A stretch of DNA of 6,749 bases from Rubrobacter sp. (lineage in GTDB: Bacteria; Actinomycetota; Rubrobacteria; Rubrobacterales; Rubrobacteraceae), in assembly GCA_016781705.1 (NCBI GenBank), contig JADDPV010000037.1, positions 1-6,749 on the forward strand, read 5' to 3'. Position 1 is the stretch's first letter. Every line of letters begins with the position of its first letter. The notes beneath the pieces were generated by a model. The model did no database searches. It was not told the origin of the DNA and saw only the letters and a program-made list of their open reading frames with translations. A program made the position numbers and the translations under genes. Shown here one piece after another: positions 5,774-6,749 of the stretch.

Positions 5774-6646
5774 TCACGCCCCCAATACCTTCCCGGACTG
5801 CGACAGCTCCTCCGCGAGGGCGTCGATCTTCTGGCTCAGTTCGCGACGCTCGCTCTCGTTAAGCTCCGTGTAGTTCACCCAGCCCTCACCCTGGTGGTAC
5901 GGCTCAAAGGCCCCGTAGACCGCCTCGAAACGCTCCTCGATCTCGCTGGCCAGGTCGGGGTCCTGCTGCTCGAGCGCCGGTTCGATGGCCTCGAACGCCA
6001 CCTCAGAGCCCTCCACGTTCGCATTGATGGCGTAGAGGTCCGTGTGAGAGTAGCGTTCCTCCTCGCCGGTGATCTTCGTGGCCGAGACCTCGTTGAGCAG
6101 CTCGACCGATCCGGTGACGAGATCCGCCGGCTTCAGCTCGATTCCCTCCACCTCCTCGCGCAGCGTCTTCACGTCTTCGAGTAACTGGCGAGCGTACTTC
6201 TCCTGCCCCTCGGTCGTGTTCTCCTCCCAGAGCGCCTGCTCGATCCTGTGGAAGCCGGTCCACTCATCCTCCGGCACATCGCCTTCCCGGGCGTCGATCA
6301 TCGGGTCGAGATCTCCGAAGCTCCCCGCTACCGGCTCGATGCGCTCCCAGGGGAGACGGGCGGGCGCGTACAACTCCTTGGCTCTCTCTACATCGCCCGC
6401 GATCACCGCGTCGGTGAACCGCTCCGTATCCTCGACGAGCAGATCGCTCTGCTCTATGACGTATTCGTGATACCTTTGAGCCGCATCCTCCAGCGACGCC
6501 TCGCTTTCGGCGACGGTCGTCTCCTGGGTCAGCTCTTGCTGGGATGTCGTCGTATTGCCCCCCTCGTCCGCCGGCGGCGCCGTGCCGCAGCCTGCGACGA
6601 ACAGGGCCGATACGGAAAGCAGGATCAAGACGGTTCGTGAGTACAA
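5774..6646 (-). CDS. efeO: EfeO/EfeM-type M75 iron-binding lipoprotein
   Basis: This is a 290-residue extracytoplasmic component of the Efe iron transporter. MYSRTVLILLSVSALFVAGC is a lipoprotein signal peptide whose lipobox (VAGC) predicts lipidation at Cys20. A Thr/Gln/Glu-rich spacer follows. The imelysin/M75 domain then runs from about residue 50 to the end: RYHEYVIEQSDLLVEDTERF, ARLPWERIEPVAGSFGDLDP, the metal-binding HxxE in GFHRIEQALW (His133, Glu136), and ending HQGEGWVNYTELNESERREL. There is no N-terminal cupredoxin domain, so the architecture is the M75-only EfeM type. The TTG at 6646 is preferred because AAGGAG stands five bases before it and the signal peptide then has standard length; a GTG at 6679 would add 11 residues. 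efeB starts eight bases downstream, so the two are probably co-transcribed. Confidence 0.93.
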   Translation of the reverse strand: MYSRTVLILLSVSALFVAGCGTAPPADEGGNTTTSQQELTQETTVAESEASLEDAAQRYHEYVIEQSDLLVEDTERFTDAVIAGDVERAKELYAPARLPWERIEPVAGSFGDLDPMIDAREGDVPEDEWTGFHRIEQALWEENTTEGQEKYARQLLEDVKTLREEVEGIELKPADLVTGSVELLNEVSATKITGEEERYSHTDLYAINANVEGSEVAFEAIEPALEQQDPDLASEIEERFEAVYGAFEPYHQGEGWVNYTELNESERRELSQKIDALAEELSQSGKVLGA

Positions 6647-6657
6647 AAGTGCTCCTT
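6644..6657 (-). promoter_or_regulatory. Ribosome binding site and TTG start of efeO
   Basis: AAGGAG (6652-6657, minus strand) lies five bases before a TTG (6644-6646). This pair sets the start of the lipoprotein and explains why the longer GTG-initiated frame is not used. Confidence 0.65.
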
Positions 6658-6691
6658 TCGTTTGTGTCGTGCAGCTCACCCGCCGACGAAA

Positions 6692-6749
6692 CTACCCTCC
6701 GTGATGGAACAGGCCGTAGAACGGCGGGAAGGTGCCGAGCAATCCCAGG
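6692..6749 (-). CDS. C-terminal end of a membrane protein, probably the EfeU iron permease (partial)
   Basis: Only the last 18 residues are inside the window: LGLLGTFPPFYGLFHHGG and a TAG at 6692-6694. They are hydrophobic and aromatic, as in the end of a membrane protein. The stop lies 45 bases before the efeO start on the same strand. In efeUOB operons the FTR1-family permease EfeU comes directly before EfeO, which is the main reason for the call. The fragment is too short to identify by itself. Confidence 0.5.
   Translation of the reverse strand, partial: LGLLGTFPPFYGLFHHGG

Noticed and set aside
1..6749. tRNA, rRNA or CRISPR array
   Set aside because: I saw no cloverleaf-like pattern, ribosomal sequence or regularly spaced longer repeats on either strand.

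Overview
The window is GC-rich (by eye about two-thirds G+C), and every gene I can support lies on the minus strand. Three features point to a high-GC actinomycete, possibly a Rubrobacter-like deep-branching one: a BTAD-type (SARP-like) regulator, an Efe iron-uptake operon with a Tat-exported DyP peroxidase, and strongly GC-biased third codon positions. The genus is an inference, not something read directly.

In transcription order (high to low coordinates) the first block is an elemental iron uptake operon. It holds the last codons of a membrane protein, probably the EfeU permease (6692-6749), then the EfeO M75 lipoprotein (5774-6646), then the EfeB haem peroxidase (4444-5765). EfeU would move iron across the membrane, EfeO would bind it outside, and EfeB would be exported by Tat to act on iron or haem. 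efeB is split by one missing base near 4907, between its distal Asp motif and its proximal haem His.

A gene-free stretch follows (4094-4443). It contains a 118-bp element with perfect 21-bp inverted ends that start and finish in TA, an AT-rich patch, a sigma70-like promoter (TTGACA, 17 bp, CATTAA), and a stable hairpin that would form at the 5' end of the regulator mRNA.

The second block is a BTAD regulator (3191-4093) followed by a same-strand set of peptidoglycan-hydrolase genes. The first was a two-module enzyme, NlpC/P60-like then GH19-like (1981-3096). It is now broken by one amber codon and four single-base frameshifts, in two offsetting +1/-1 pairs. The second is intact: an M15-like module fused to a GH25 lysozyme and an unassigned C-terminal domain (301-1863). 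It has no signal peptide and follows a 20-codon ORF that overlaps its start. A last short stretch (11-210) looks like a small gene read in three successive frames.

The most interesting signal is an array of four 11-bp direct repeats with no gaps (3150-3193). It covers the stop codon of the BTAD gene and lies 53 bp upstream of the broken hydrolase gene. Eleven-bp phased direct repeats are the classic layout of SARP/BTAD operators. The block therefore looks like a regulator-controlled lytic cassette, perhaps phage-derived, that is partly decayed.
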